Origin: Lineus longissimus
Taxonomy: Eukaryota > Nemertea > Pilidiophora > Heteronemertea > Lineidae
Length of the DNA stretch: 64,000 nt
NCBI RefSeq assembly: GCF_910592395.1
Contig: NC_088319.1
Span: 4,776,001-4,840,000, forward strand
Direction: 5' to 3'
The translations under genes and the position numbers were made by a program. The notes below the pieces were generated by a model. That model did no database searches and was not told the DNA's origin. It saw only the letters and a list, made by a program, of their open reading frames with translations. This document shows, piece after piece, positions 18,955 to 31,569 of the stretch. How positions within the stretch are numbered: position 1 is the stretch's first letter; each line of letters begins with the position of its first letter.

Positions 18955-20503
18955 GTATTACAGATGGTGGTAAGAAATAAAGAAAAAGTATTTTTAAGAA
19001 CATAATACTATTTACTATGTCATTAGGTATGCTGTATGAGATGATTCCCCCATCCATACATTCATCCGTTCATAGCACACGTGTGCGCAATGACCCCTAG
19101 ATCCTGCCACTGATGTCGAACTGACATTTTGACACCTCGTTTACAGTTAGTGTTCAGCAAAATTACGGATGTAGAGCAAAAGCACGCGTACCCCACATCG
19201 GACACAGGTTTTTTAATCGGCGCGTATTTCAATCTGTTTGCACATAATGATCCTTTTAAAGCAGCACCCAGGAGCATCCTGGGTGCGGTGTTGTTAAGTT
19301 ACACCCAGCTTGGTCCTTGGTACACCTAAGGTGCACCCATGACGACATTTGCCCTTTCGACGACACTGACTATATTGCATGTGTTAGTTCGACTGAAATA
19401 TTGTGAAGGATAGACACTTACATGTAGATGTAGGTGACACTAGTTAATTTGTTTTAGTTATATCGTGTATTCAAAAATGAAAGAAACAATCACATGCAAA
19501 TATTTTTCTGAAGAAAATCTGTTGAAAAACCCATTACCTTTACAGTATTCTAAACGGATTTTAATAGGTGCTATATAGGTTTTTCATGTATGATTTAAAA
19601 AGTTTTTTTAGTTATATAGAGTTTCTATGTTTATAAAATGCATAGAGTACACTGTATATACTATATAGAATTTTTTTTCACATGGGATCTTATAGTTTAT
19701 AGGTTGTCCTTTACAAACCCTATACAGGTGCTGTACCGGTATAGATTTTATATAGCCTTTTTTGGCCATTTTCTTTAAAAATTTGCTCCGGAGGGTTTGT
19801 CTGTGGTATAAGTTTGCAATGACACAATCAATATCTCGAGAAAGCAGGTAATCCAATCAATAATTCTATTACGTGTAAATGCAATTCATGACTATATGGG
19901 AGTTATTGCTGGTCCTGACCAACATGGACAGAGCTCTAGCAAGTTTAGTGTTTTCCTCATTTCAACTGATGACAATGGACATTTACGGAACTGATAGCAA
20001 TTTAACTTTCGCAATCTTACGAGTTCAGTCAATTCTTCGATGTGGTATGGCATGCTCGAATATTCAGATGTGCGTTGCCTTTTTCACCACCCCCCAGAAC
20101 GGCCATGACGGCCATGATCAAACGGAAACCTGCCATCTTCACAAGAATGCTGCTACCAAGAACTGGACTTGCAGAGACGGGAAAACAGGGTATCGGCTTT
20201 GGAAAAAGCAGGTAGCAAATATTTCGGTTTTTATATTCGCAACCTATTTTGCAATAAAGACATAATTTGCTGTTGTTGCGTGCGCAACCGGTTAGACACT
20301 AGGACGGCGTTGCTTGCCCTACTGACAAGCTCGCACTGGACTGTTTGATATCGGAATTTCGTTAGTCCTAGACTGGTTGCCTACCAGGGCTAAAGAAGCC
20401 ATATTTAGTATATTTAGTGTGTAGGGTTTAATTACAGTTAGTATGAATGACTCGTTCTATGGAACGATCTCCATCATCCGCGCATTGCGCCCATAATTGT
20501 TAG
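18955..20503. repeat. Large inverted duplication, right arm
   Basis: Reverse-complement partner of 12,410-13,965, separated from it by about 5.0 kb. The inner end is at TTACAGATGGTGGTAAG and the outer end at CATAATTGTTAGTTC. The outer end abuts directly a cut-off copy of a GPCR 3' flank (20,504 on), so this is a rearrangement junction. Confidence 0.9.
19879..20211 (+). CDS. Signal peptide plus PAN/apple domain, first exon (right arm)
   Basis: Intact partner of the exon at 12,705-13,037, on the opposite strand. It keeps the signal peptide (MQFMTIWELLLVLTNMDRAL), all five cysteines and the donor AAGCAG|GTAGC. About 10 of 111 residues differ between the copies (for example I16M, S30L, N36Y, K73Q) with no stop or frameshift. 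Downstream on this strand I see no continuation: the sequence runs into a GPCR flank fragment within 300 bp. This copy has therefore probably lost the rest of its gene, unless distant exons are used. Confidence 0.62.
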
Positions 20504-20993
20504 TTCAAAAACAGCAACATGGCAAGCATTTCGTCCTCTGAGGAGTCCATGACCGCACCCGTGAAATGCCAAGTGACAAATGAACGAGTAAAATGTGAAC
20601 CCTGTGTAACGTTGGGAAAATGAGGAATGAAAAGTAAGCAGTGAATGATGAGGCGTGAGGCATCACGCGTGAAGAGTGAAAAGTCAATCGTTCATTCATA
20701 TATAACGTCTGCCTAAAGAACGTTTCTTAAACGCTCAACCTATGAATTTGAAATTTGGTACACATGACTCCCTAATTCATATAACATCATAATTTGGAGT
20801 TTATTTGTTAATCCTCGAAGATCATAATGTCATAAATGAACTACTGATATGCTTGTGAATAGTGTGTTGATGTGCAAATGATAATAAACAACTTGTGCTG
20901 TTGAAATTCACCAAATAACGATGAACTGGTGCCATGTCATCATAGTTTATAACTTAATATATTGGAGTATTTGGATATATCTTGTCATTACCA
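20504..20993. repeat. Orphan GPCR 3' flank with a stub of the receptor end
   Basis: Close to the flanks at 32,361-32,850, 43,861-44,278 and 54,392-54,876 (GTGAAATGCCAA, AACGTTGGGAAAATGAGG, GATAATAAACAACTTGTG, GGATATATCTTGTCAT). It ends in ATTACCATTATAGAAC, which in intact genes is the last few codons of a receptor on the minus strand, and then changes to unrelated sequence. A GPCR gene once lay here and is gone. Confidence 0.75.
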
Positions 20994-23742
20994 TTATAGA
21001 ACCACCTGATACTGGGGATGTTAAACGTTATGAAGCGGTAATTTGTTAGCGATGTGTGTCGGTTAGTAGCGCTAACAAAATATATCAGGGTATGTGTTAA
21101 ATCGGTTGGTAGTTCTAACAGAATATCTCAGGATATCTGTTAAGCCCTAGTTAGCGTTAACGCTCTACATTTAGTGTACGTCAATAATCCGCGTCTCCCA
21201 GATATCGTGTTAACGCTTATTAGCGCTCCCTATATCCCGCTGATTTTGAGGGGGGGGGGGGGCGGTTTTTACCGACGGGCAACATACCGCGGTATCCCCC
21301 CCCACCCCCCCGGCCAGCCATAGATGCGACCACGGACCCCACCGACCTATAGCCTTGGTCCGTGTTGCGAATATATTGTAGGCCTATCCCGTAACAATTC
21401 CCCCTGGTGCTATTGTTCGGAAAGGTGCATAGCTATAGAACTGAACCAGAGTAGGTCTATAAATTGTGTTTCCCTGGACGTAGGCCTACTATCCCCTGGT
21501 ACCGTACACGTGACCGGTACAATTTCTGTGACACCCTGTATCGAGGCGGGGCAAAAGGCAACGGATAACTCACTAGGCGCAGCAGGTTTGCCGTCGTCCA
21601 GTAGTTTGTGTCCGGGTGCACAGTTGCTCTCGGGAGGGGGAGGGGGCAGGTTTTACGTAGCTCATCCAGCAAAGGGTCGTGCCTACCTTTTTGTTATATA
21701 TTTGACCGGGGAGTTTCGTTCCTCAGGGTGTGGTGGGTTGGAGGAACAGGGTTAATTCCATTTATAAGGCCTGCCAGTGCTCATTTTGGACCCCTTGGAT
21801 TAACACTATGTCATGCGGTCTCGCTACGATCATGCTACAGAAGGCCCTACGATCAGAATTCCATTGCCATCAATGGTTAATAATTAGGCTATGGTCTGGT
21901 CCACCCTCTTGGACTGGTCCAGTGGCCATATCTATGCATGGCTATTGGCCCCATTGCCTTACAACAAGGATCCATCGGACAATAAATTGTATTCCTCAGG
22001 AACGCCCCTTTTTACACCAGTCATCCTATTTAGGAAACGGACTCGGCAGACATTGTGAGACACCCTGTATGATATGATATCAATTGTTGAATGTGTCGTT
22101 TTAAGATACACTAGTACCGTGATAAGTCAGTGGTCATGGAACTAGACCACTCCCTATGCATGTGCTCCTTATAATGTAGATTGGTTCCTACTCGTCTCAC
22201 TAGAGGGACGAACGTGTGTGACTGCTGTTTCTTTTTTCATTGGAATCACACCCCGCGCACTTATCAACGTCGGTGTGGGTGACGTTGGGGCTGGTACGTT
22301 GGGGTGTGTGGTGGTTCGATCTCTGCGTGGAGTTTGATTCCAAAGAACGTTGATTTATAGTTGATTTATTTATCGCTGGGCCGTGTAAAATATAATCACA
22401 AATTACATTGTTTTCGATTTACTAAATACAAATTGAAAAGAAAAAAGAAAAATAATATTTAATTCAATATATTTTTCATCTTTTGCATTTACGAAACTAT
22501 TGCTATTGTGTTGAAAGCCATGTGACAAAAACAATAGAATTTTCTTTTTTTTCGCTGGATGGGCGACTAAAACACGGCCCACAGTCTTCCACTGATAGGT
22601 AAGTTTTAATATTTGAAGTGTAGAATAAAAGTATTTTACTCCATGGATGTTACTGAGCCACATTTATCTTCACATTAGGCGTTGAAGCGTTGTAGAGGAC
22701 CTAGACCGGCACGGCGCAGCTAGAGTAATGTAGCCTGAAGTACCACTGCTATATTGTATATATAGGCCCTGTACTACTAAATAATTTGACGTACTACGTA
22801 GGGCCGACCCGCTGCAGGTGAGGCAGGGGCGAATTCAGGATCTTTGGAAAGAGGGGACGGGCAAGGCGGGCGCACCTGGCATTTCACATTGATTCAACAG
22901 ACCCCATGTGCGTTCCAAATTGTGTGGTTAGGTGTGTCAGTACTGTCATTTTCGCCTGCTTCTCGATGCAGTCGAGTGTGGTGTGTATTTTTAAAAGAAA
23001 CATGTTTGTAAAATGCACCATAATCTGCTCACCCGGAGCCGACGCCGCGCCCCTGATGCGCCGTTGCAATTTAACGCAAACAGTAGGCCTGTGCTAAACT
23101 TAAATTTACCCAGTGCACGAGGGGTGTGGATTGACTCAAGTGTGCTCGAGGCTTTAGTTTCTAAAGGCGCCATGTGCACAAGGCAGGCCTTTTATATTCG
23201 GCTTGAATGCACGGGGTGACAAAGTAATAGAGTGATCCCCCAGGAAGCCCCATTGGATCCGCCTATGCGCTGGTAGGACTATTTATACTTCTCTATGGAG
23301 ACAGTGACTACATTGTAATCACGTCGGTTAGGTTCGGGCTTAGGCCTACATAAAAACCTTTTTCTCACAGAATTTGGGTCCAAATGAGGCTTCTTCTATG
23401 TAAGGACTATAAAACAGGACCTTGTCCCAAAAACAGCTCTCCGGGACTCTGCCATGTCTGCCATACATATCACTATTCTCAGCCAATGGTGTTGTGGGGA
23501 GTAGATTATACACAGATTGCTTATTATTGAATTGATAACTGAGTTTCAACTTGTGACATTACCTGTTACCAGTACCACTACTATTTTATAGTAAAATGTT
23601 ATGTTGGACAAAACCACTTCTCTTGAAGAAAAACCTATGCTTTCACTTCATACCCTGAAGGAGTTGCCAGTGCATCTAATTGAAGGAGAGCTATAGCTCT
23701 TGCCCGTAATCTCCCCTCAAAACATTTTTTCCATTCTTTCAG
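20994..23742. other. Mostly featureless region upstream of the KDZ gene
   Basis: No supported gene. It holds a G-run/C-run cluster at 21,248-21,312, a CpG- and G-rich stretch with chance open frames (21,324-21,880), two ACACCCTGTAT motifs (21,531 and 22,062) that could be remnants of transposon ends, and a repeat-rich GTTAGCGCTAAC-type segment (21,040-21,230). The last 300 bp may contain a 5' UTR exon of the gene at 23,747, since that coding exon is preceded by a good acceptor. Confidence 0.45.
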
Positions 23743-23746
23743 CAAA

Positions 23747-26700
23747 ATGTGGAACAAGCGACGAAAGATAAAGAAATATGTGTTTACGTTGAGTGATAAA
23801 GGCAGAAAAGTCAAAGGCCCATGCGAATCCAGAACAATCGAACTGCAGCAAGACAATTACCAACTCCCGAGTGTTCAGTATGAATCATCACAGAGCATTC
23901 TCAGCTCTGAAGTACCAGGTAATCTCCTTCGAAATACTAATTGTTTTAAAATACCACATAAACCTGGCATATCATTTGGTTGGTCTTATTTCTTATGTGA
24001 TATTCAACTCTAAAGATGCAACAGCTTCAGTCGAGTATAAACCATTGTGTTTTCCCAAAACAGGCAAAATTTGATTTAAACAAGAAACTGGAGGAAGGAT
24101 AATGTAATATTGTTAGTTTAAGTAGAGGCAAAGTATCACCATCAATTTTGGGGCTACTAAATTTATGATTGTCATACACATACAAAACGTAGGGTAACAT
24201 GTGGGAATGCATGTAGGAATAAGATTGAATATCATCAGCTAGCCCAGGATGACAAAGTGGATACGACTCTGCAAGTTCCAGTTATTGAATATACATTACT
24301 GTTTCCAACTACATTTTATTTTACTCCGAAACGTAAACCAATTGAAACCACTGGTACGGTAATATGATAACTCCATTTTTTCTTTGCAGAACTCATTCAG
24401 TCGAGTGGACAACAACCTAAGCCTAGTCGCTATATCCGAGACAAAACAGCTCAACATGCCAACTGGAAAGCTATTCATGACATGATGGATTCATCTTTCC
24501 AGCAGTCACTAGTCCCAGGAATGACCTGTGGCATTTGTGATATTCCTCTGCTGGTTGTTTATCGCTGTGATGATTGTTGTGTTGGTGTGTACCTGTGTGA
24601 TGGCTGTCTGAGAAATGTTCATCAAATTGCAATGTTTCACAAACCACATAAATGGCAGGTAGGAGACTTGTTTATCATTTACTCTAGTGAATATGGATAC
24701 CCCATGTATTTCCCCCTTGGTACTATCCATGATTTTGAAGTGACTAAAATACTTGTAATTTACAGATTTATAGAGATTTCTTCACTTTTGTGCTAAGTAA
24801 TGAGCTAAAAGTTATCATACTTTTAAAGTTGGTGTAGATTGTTATAGCATACATCAATGTACATATTATATACAATAATCTCTAGTGCCAAATAATCAAA
24901 GTGCCAGGTGCTGGAGTGAAAAATCTGGTCTTAAGATGGTTGTTTACAAAGTCAAGAAGTGTAATCTAGGCTCTGGTGTCAATTGTCAATGACGCACATA
25001 AAATTGTTGGTGATCTTTGACTTTATTCTTCTTATTACATGTACTATCATAAAGAAATTAAACTATCTTTATGGTAATATTAAGACCTGTCTTCCCTTTT
25101 ACTGTTGGTTTATAAAATGCACATTGTTTTTACACTTCAGGGGCAAGCCTGGGTGCCATACCTTGACCCGTGTGAGAAAGTCATTCGCAGGCGAGAGCAT
25201 TGTTGTCACACACTTTACAAGCGTTGCCTTGTTGTGGTGGATCACAAAGGTAAATAGAACTATGATAGGAGAAAACATTGTGCCATTACCAGCCTAATTT
25301 CTGAAAGTAGATTACTCAATCTATTTTAGCATTCAAGAAGCAACTGACATGTACGTGTATGTCGTCAAAAAGGTCCTTCAAAAAGGGTGGACTTGCAAGA
25401 CTTGTTGCACTTTCAAGACTTTTTAGCAGTTAAAAACAGTTTTTCACAGAGATACTGTGGCTATAATGGTATAAAGTTTTATATTATTCCATGAATATTC
25501 TAGCTCAAATTAGTCAAAATGTTTGAACAGTGTCATTTGGGAAAAGAGCAATGATTGATTTTTCTAGATTTTAACTCAAGCGCTAAATGTATCTGGATGA
25601 AACTTGCACATTCAGCTAGTTTTAGAGCAACATGTCACCAAAAAATTAACATAATTGGTCCAGGGGTATAGGGTGACCCCTGGTTGCAGTTGGCAAACTA
25701 ATTTGAGGAAAGTGACAGACCTTCTTAAACAGTACTATCGGCTTGAGAGGATTGAAAATGGTGACTTGCAACTACAATACTGACTCAAAGTTATTGAGTA
25801 ACTAATCATTGTCAAAAGTCCCTTCAATTAAAAGTACTGCCAAAAGTTGAACAAGGACGTCATTCAACATTTTAAAACTAAAAGAACACAGATTGTAGGG
25901 AGCACGGGGAGGAAGTTGTTGACTAATGTACACCTTTCAAAAGATTATCGAGAGTTGAAAAAAATCCCTCTCTCCAATTTCGAATGAGCTGTTATTTGTT
26001 ATTTTCTGTTTTAAGAACCATGTACAGTGCTAAACAAATGTCATTGTCTGTTTGAGCTAATTCAAGTAAATTTTTATACAATAGGACGTCACCATAAAAT
26101 CTCCTTCGAGTTCTGTCAATGTGAACCTGAAGCCGTCACACTCATCCGACATCACCTTTGGCCATCGTCACCCAAAAGACCAGCGATGTGCTTCAACATG
26201 CACTTTATGGAAGCATTGAGAGTTGTCTACCTCCAAGGATCAATACCTGTGAAAGATTTCTGTGATGCCTTCAAGCATGTTTATCATCCATATGTGAAAA
26301 CTGAAGATCCGGTAAATTCCGTATTTTATAATAATTCTATATTCTAAATCATGGTTATTTTTGTGAATAATTTGTGTTGGCTTGACAAAAGATATATATT
26401 GTAAATATCTTTTTATTTAATAGTCATTGTCTAATGATATTTTTCCAGAGGAAAACTTATTGTATCCAAGTATCAAAATTGCATGTATTTACGTACATGT
26501 ATGGTTTTATGAATTTAACTTGATATTGCTATCAATTACTTTGTACATGTACAATGTACGTACAATCATGTACACTCATGGAAAAAAGTAAAAGGACACC
26601 AGTTTATTTCAAATTCCTCACAAACCAAGCTGAGCAGAAATGTGTACTCTACATCAATAGCAAATTTACCCAGCTATCAAATAATGTAATTAATATTATA

Positions 26701-28625
26701 TTTATAAAAATTCTACAGTAAATGATACTTTTTTGGCTACTTCTTTATTCATTATTACAAAAGGGGAAGATAATAATGAACAAACACACCAATAGTGGCC
26801 TATCATGCATTAGTGATTTTCCCAAATTTCAATGTCCAATGTTCTGAGTCACACTCACATGCTTGACACAACCGTTCTATCGTTTTTAAACACGACGTAG
26901 AAACCGGCTGATTCATGTACAAACTATGAAAGACCAATTATAGTCCATCCGGCTGTGCACTCGCTCTTGAGACGCAATCAAAGTTTCCCCACCCCCTCAC
27001 ATAACCTCTATTCATTCAATCTGAATGATTCTCGGTTTCAGAGGAGATATCTCCACTGCTTAGGGGCCAACTCACTATCATATAGATAGGCCCTTCAATT
27101 CATACTTGTGATGTCACTGTTTTACAAAGGTCCACAGGCATAGACTGTAGGCACCTGACAAAAGTGAATCATGGAGATCTCATTATTTTCCCATAAAAGT
27201 GCATAAAACTCGTTTTCCACACTGAAATATTACTCAAACAGGACCTACGTATTATTGAATACAATGAGAGGAACATAAGGATGTAAAAGAAAAATTTTAG
27301 AACTAAATTAGTCTTTATAAAATTCCCTCTTTCAAACGCATCATTGACTGTAGAATTTTCATTTGATAGGTGGGTGAATTTGCTATATTGGTGTAAATTA
27401 CAATACATACATGTACTTCTGCTCAGCTTGATTTGTGAGGAATTTGAAATAAACTTGTGTCGATGTACTTTTTCCATGGCCTTTATTGCTACTGTCACCG
27501 GAGTGTACCTGTAAATGTTGGGTAATTTGCATTGCCCTGACTTGTGTTGTGACACACAATCGTTGGATCGTTAAAAATTCAAGGAGCACATACATAATGT
27601 AAACAACACCAGATTTATAATTATAATAAGTCCAAGATGCATTCCAGATGTAAATGTACATTTATGAGACATGCCATGTATTGATGTAAACAGGTCCTTT
27701 TCATTTTGTTTTTTTATCAGACTTATCAAGATGTTTATAAAGTGCTCATCAATGAAAGCTTTGAGGAATATCGGGCTTTCATCTACAAATGTGACTACCT
27801 TCGCTCCATCTGTCCAGAGTTTGAGAATTGTACAGAATGTCCTGCCTGTCCAATGGTAATTAGACTGTATAATATGAATGTTGTCAGTCATAAATGGTAA
27901 TAAATAAGGTGGTGTGTTACCACTGATTAATGGCAATCTTAATCAATATGGGAAGGGGACAGTGTTTTTCGGGACACCGGGATGAGCCGAAAATCGCTGT
28001 CGGGATTCGGGATAGACACACCCTTATTTTAGTGGACTCAGGATGAGCAGTGGATTACGTCGGGATTTGGCTGAAATTGCTTTATATCGGGAATTGGGGT
28101 AGGGCCCTTTTATAATGGGATGTCACTGTCAGTTTAGGTATCCCACTTCCATTCCCCGCCCCCTTTTATGGCATTTATTTAGTTAAGTATTCAGATAGTT
28201 GTTGTTTTTGTGGGTGGATTTCAAAAATAATAAGTCAGATATTCTTTTCTGTATGTCAAATAACATTGGCCCCTCCTAAAGTGAATTTGTGAATGTCCGC
28301 ATCGTTACATTACATTTTTACAAATACCCAATATTGATTTTAGAGCTGCATTAGAATTGTTCTCGGCAAAGAATTGCTGTGTCATTTTCAATTCCATCTC
28401 TTAATTCAACCATGAAGATTGTTTGGAGATAATAAAAAAAATTTTTTTCAGGGAGACCAATATCCAGTTGTGATATCTATGGATGCGAATTTTGGTTTGG
28501 TGCGAAAGAAGTCATCTGGCATCAGCCATTCAGAGCCAAAACATGCAGGCCAGTTCTTCGCTTCTCAAGATGAGGTCGATGCATTTGTTACTAAACAAAA
28601 CCTCAAAGGAAAGAAAGGTGATAAT
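23747..28625 (+). CDS. KDZ (Kyakuja-Dileera-Zisupton) transposase gene, 5' six exons
   Basis: Exons 23,747-23,918, 24,390-24,658, 25,141-25,249, 26,085-26,311, 27,721-27,855 and 28,452-28,625 join in frame (phases 1, 0, 1, 0, 0) at GT-AG sites to give 362 residues. The N-terminus is basic (MWNKRRKIKK). A CxC2-type cysteine cluster follows: CGICDIPLLVVYRCDDC, YLCDGC, then VHQIAMFHKPHKW. Next are FEFCQCEPEAVTLIRHHLWP, a PACPM motif (exon 5) and VVISMDANFGLVRKKSSG (exon 6), whose Asp is the first catalytic-type residue of this family's RNase H fold. The other two acidic residues should lie in later exons. None is seen: GPCR-array repeat sequence begins at about 28,705. An AG acceptor just before CAAAATG suggests an upstream 5' UTR exon. 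No stop breaks the frame, so this could be a domesticated gene cut by rearrangement or a truncated element. Confidence 0.82.
26577..27478. mobile_element. DNA transposon remnant (902 bp) in KDZ intron 4
   Basis: Ends are inverted copies about 60 bp long: CATGGAAAAAAGTAAAAGGA on the left (26,577) and, read in reverse, CATGGAAAAAGTACATCGAC on the right (27,478). They are followed by the shared stretches AGTTTATTTCAAATTCCTCA and CAAGCTGAGCAGAA. No transposase is seen inside, so it is a non-autonomous or decayed element. The superfamily is not determined. Confidence 0.75.
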
Positions 28626-29654
28626 GTAAGTACATGTATTGTTGCGAGGATGCGCAGCATATTTTTTCTTGCGTGACTTTACGCAAACATCGCTGGAAAA
28701 ATTGACCTAGTTTCCAAGGTCAGAATTGTCAAACTCTAAACTTTTAATAGGGGTGTTACGTTTCACCTCTATTTGTATAAATTAAATCTAATCTATAATT
28801 GTTGTTATTCTCAGGTTAAAGTGTGTTTTACAGTACATGTATTTCACGTGGAAGCTCAAACATCTTACAAAAAATCATTGTTGACCCATCCTAAAATGGA
28901 AAAAGTGGCTTTCAACAAAATAAGTTATTGATGACAACATGAACATTTACATCTAACAGGGTTTTTATCGATTTCTGTTTTGCAACATGTTATTGGAAAT
29001 GTTGTTGATTTTTATCTAGTTTGTCCATTGAAAAATATGTGCTCAAATTGTGCCATAGCTCCTGATTTATTTCTCTGCTACATGTAGTAAGTTTTAGTGT
29101 AATCAAAGTAGCTCTAGAAAAATAGAGTTTACTCATGGAATGACCTAGTACAAATTCATTGAATGATTAATAACTTTGGTCCTTGACCATCTTCAAGTTG
29201 ATAGGGCTGGTCAGTTGATATGTACTGTGGATATGCACCAAGAAGGGAGACGACCAGATAACTATGACACCATAGTATGCATGTAAGATGTATATACTCA
29301 AACAGTCAGTAAGCTGCGTGAAACTGCGCCAGAGGCAGTGCATAGGTTGTGCACAGCTTCGCGAAGCAGAGGGTATGTCAGTAGTAACTGAAACTATATT
29401 TGTTATGAATATTTGTATATTTATTGCAGATTATTTAGCTATTTGATCTCAAAATATGAGTATTCTAGATTCATTTAACCGTCTGTATGCCATTATATAT
29501 TGACTTGTGTTTGCCAATGACTATTTGTGAAGTAGATGAAATTGATTCTCTCAGCATTCATGTGTAAATACTGAAATGAGTTCTGAACGTCAAGTTTGTA
29601 ATTAACATTATCAAACGTTTATCAGGTTTGCTTAATTATCTTTGGCGTCGTCAT

Positions 29655-29964
29655 AATACTCTATCTCCGGAACTATAATACCGGACAAAGAAAAGTCACT
29701 AGGCCCACCTTAATGGTGAATATTCATGACCCTAACAAAAGCTTATTATCATAGAGCAAGGCTTATCAGTCATACCAGGTAAAATAGAAAAAGTTGAGGT
29801 CTAGGCCTAGGCTGGTCAGCGTTGATTACGACTGCCTTCTTACATCTTATTTCATGCATCAACCAACCAGAAATAAGCAGGTCATAATTGTAATACATGA
29901 TGGTTATCAACTGACTGGTTAGGGGTTGAGTTATCGGGTGTTATAGTTCCGGAGATAAAGTATT
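29655..29964. mobile_element. MITE within the array unit (unit I copy)
   Basis: Inverted ends CTATCTCCGGAACTATAATA on the left and TGTTATAGTTCCGGAGATAA on the right, about 310 bp apart, non-coding interior. Copies lie at about 40,927-41,232 and 51,842-52,135 in units II and III, so it inserted before the units were amplified. Confidence 0.75.
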
Positions 29965-31261
29965 TGAGTTTGTAAAGTATTCTGTGGGAAAATTGGAGAT
30001 GTGGTGAAAATCTTTGCTGATGACATACATGTTAATGGAAAAGTTTATGAGCGCCATGTGGCATTTATTTGAACTCCCCTATTATACGCATGACTCATTG
30101 TTGATTATCTAACTAAAAGTAATAAAAATTATCATAGAAAAAAAATCCCGCATGATCGCATCCATATTTAGGTGACCATGAAACCAGAAACATCCCATTT
30201 AACTTGTTTTGACCTTATAGAGGATTTTTGCTGAAACTTTTGCAACTAGCAGTTGAATTATCTCTCTTCGTCGTCTTTGTCACTTTCAGCAAAAAGTCGC
30301 TAATAAAAGAATTATTCTGGCTAGAAATACTTTGCCTTACGTTGATGCCGTTTTGCATGAATGAAGCCGCAAAGCCGCCATTTTGGTAACTTTTCCTTAC
30401 AAATTTCCATGGGGAATTGGATCTCAAATAATTTCTTTGTAGGGTAATTTCCGTAAACTACCTCTCCGCGGTAGATAAATTCCTAATATATACTGCATGT
30501 ACAATTATTAATTCTTGTCTTGTAAAAGAATTATTTGCCGATCAAAATACCAAACTTGGTCTCAGACTTTCGCTTCCTTTTTGGGGAATTAACGTTAAAA
30601 CAATTTTGTCGGGAAAATTCGGGCTTTTCATTTATCTGGCAAATCATTCTTTTTGAGTGGATTTCTATAAACTTCCTCGTCAAGATCTATCTCGTGTGTA
30701 TAATTTCTATGGGACAACTTGTAAAGAAATTATTCGTGAGTTTGAAATGTAAATTTTAAACATTTTTGGACAGAATTCTACGTCCTCAGAATCCAGATTT
30801 CGACGATTCCTATTGGTCAATCGCTGTCGGGAAGTCATGTTTTTCAAGTCGAAAATGTACAAAAGGCGTCATTTCTGGACAGTTTTTCAGTTACAATTAG
30901 GCACTCAAACGTGTAAGGTTCAAATTCAAATTCTCGTCATCCGTCTTGCGATTGTCATTATCAAAACTTTATATAATACCATGCTTCCATGTCATGAAAG
31001 ATATTGATTGTGCACATGAGCACTTATTAAACAAAGCTCGGGATATTTTATACAATTGACTTCGTTGATATTATTACCTACAAACTTCGTGGCGTGCCCT
31101 TACGGACTAACATAAGTCACGAATCACGGAACTTGTTACTTGTTGTCACAAATGCAATAGTTGGTGAACATCCTTATCCGTACTTAATGGAGGCTTCCTT
31201 ATGCTACTGAGCATACATTTCATTATTTGGAATGTTCCTATCTCGCCTCGTGTTGAGGCGA
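29965..31261. other. Non-coding part of unit I
   Basis: Shared with unit II (about 41,233-43,129). Unit III lacks about 360 bp of it, since the sequence at 52,776 jumps from GGTAACTT to TGTAAATG. No gene is seen. Confidence 0.55.
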
Positions 31262-31520
31262 TCCCTTTGGCGCGTCTTTGTCCATGCCAAGTTTCATCCT
31301 GCCACCCACCGAGAAGGAAGGACGATTCCAAGTTGAACTGGCACGACTTTGCCCATGCCAAGTTTCATCCCGCCGCCCACCGAGAAGGAAGGACGATTCC
31401 AAGTTGAACTGGTGCGACAATGTCCATGCCAAGTTTCATCCCGCCACCCACGGAGAAGGAAGGACGATTCCAAGTCGAACTGGCGCGACTTTGACTATGC
31501 CAAGTTTCATCCTGCATCCA
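31262..31520 (+). repeat. 71-bp minisatellite (unit I)
   Basis: About 3.6 copies of a 71-bp unit (CCATGCCAAGTTTCATCC... GAGAAGGAAGGACGATTCCA). Because 71 is not a multiple of three, each successive unit is read in a different frame and long chance frames open in several registers; they are not genes. Partner arrays lie at 43,130-43,370 and 53,290-53,545. Confidence 0.88.
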
Positions 31521-31569
31521 TGGTGCAAAAAACTGAAAAGGCGAAATGTGCAATATATACATGCTCATT

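Noticed and set aside
21248-21312. G-run and C-run as a possible G-quadruplex regulatory site
   Set aside because: Possible physically, but there is no gene nearby to regulate; simple homopolymer runs, also error-prone in assemblies.
21324-21880. Frames of 143, 90 and 115 codons in a GC-rich stretch
   Set aside because: They overlap in several frames, show no domain, and the region is CpG- and G-rich, where stops are rare by chance.
27169-27936. Minus-strand frames of 128, 87 and 121 codons
   Set aside because: They lie in introns 4 and 5 and across exon 5 of the KDZ gene on the opposite strand and show no domain.
29312-29375. GCTTCGCGAAGC palindrome module (also units II and III) as a tRNA-derived SINE
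   Set aside because: No A-box/B-box pair or cloverleaf can be drawn; it is just a part of the array unit.
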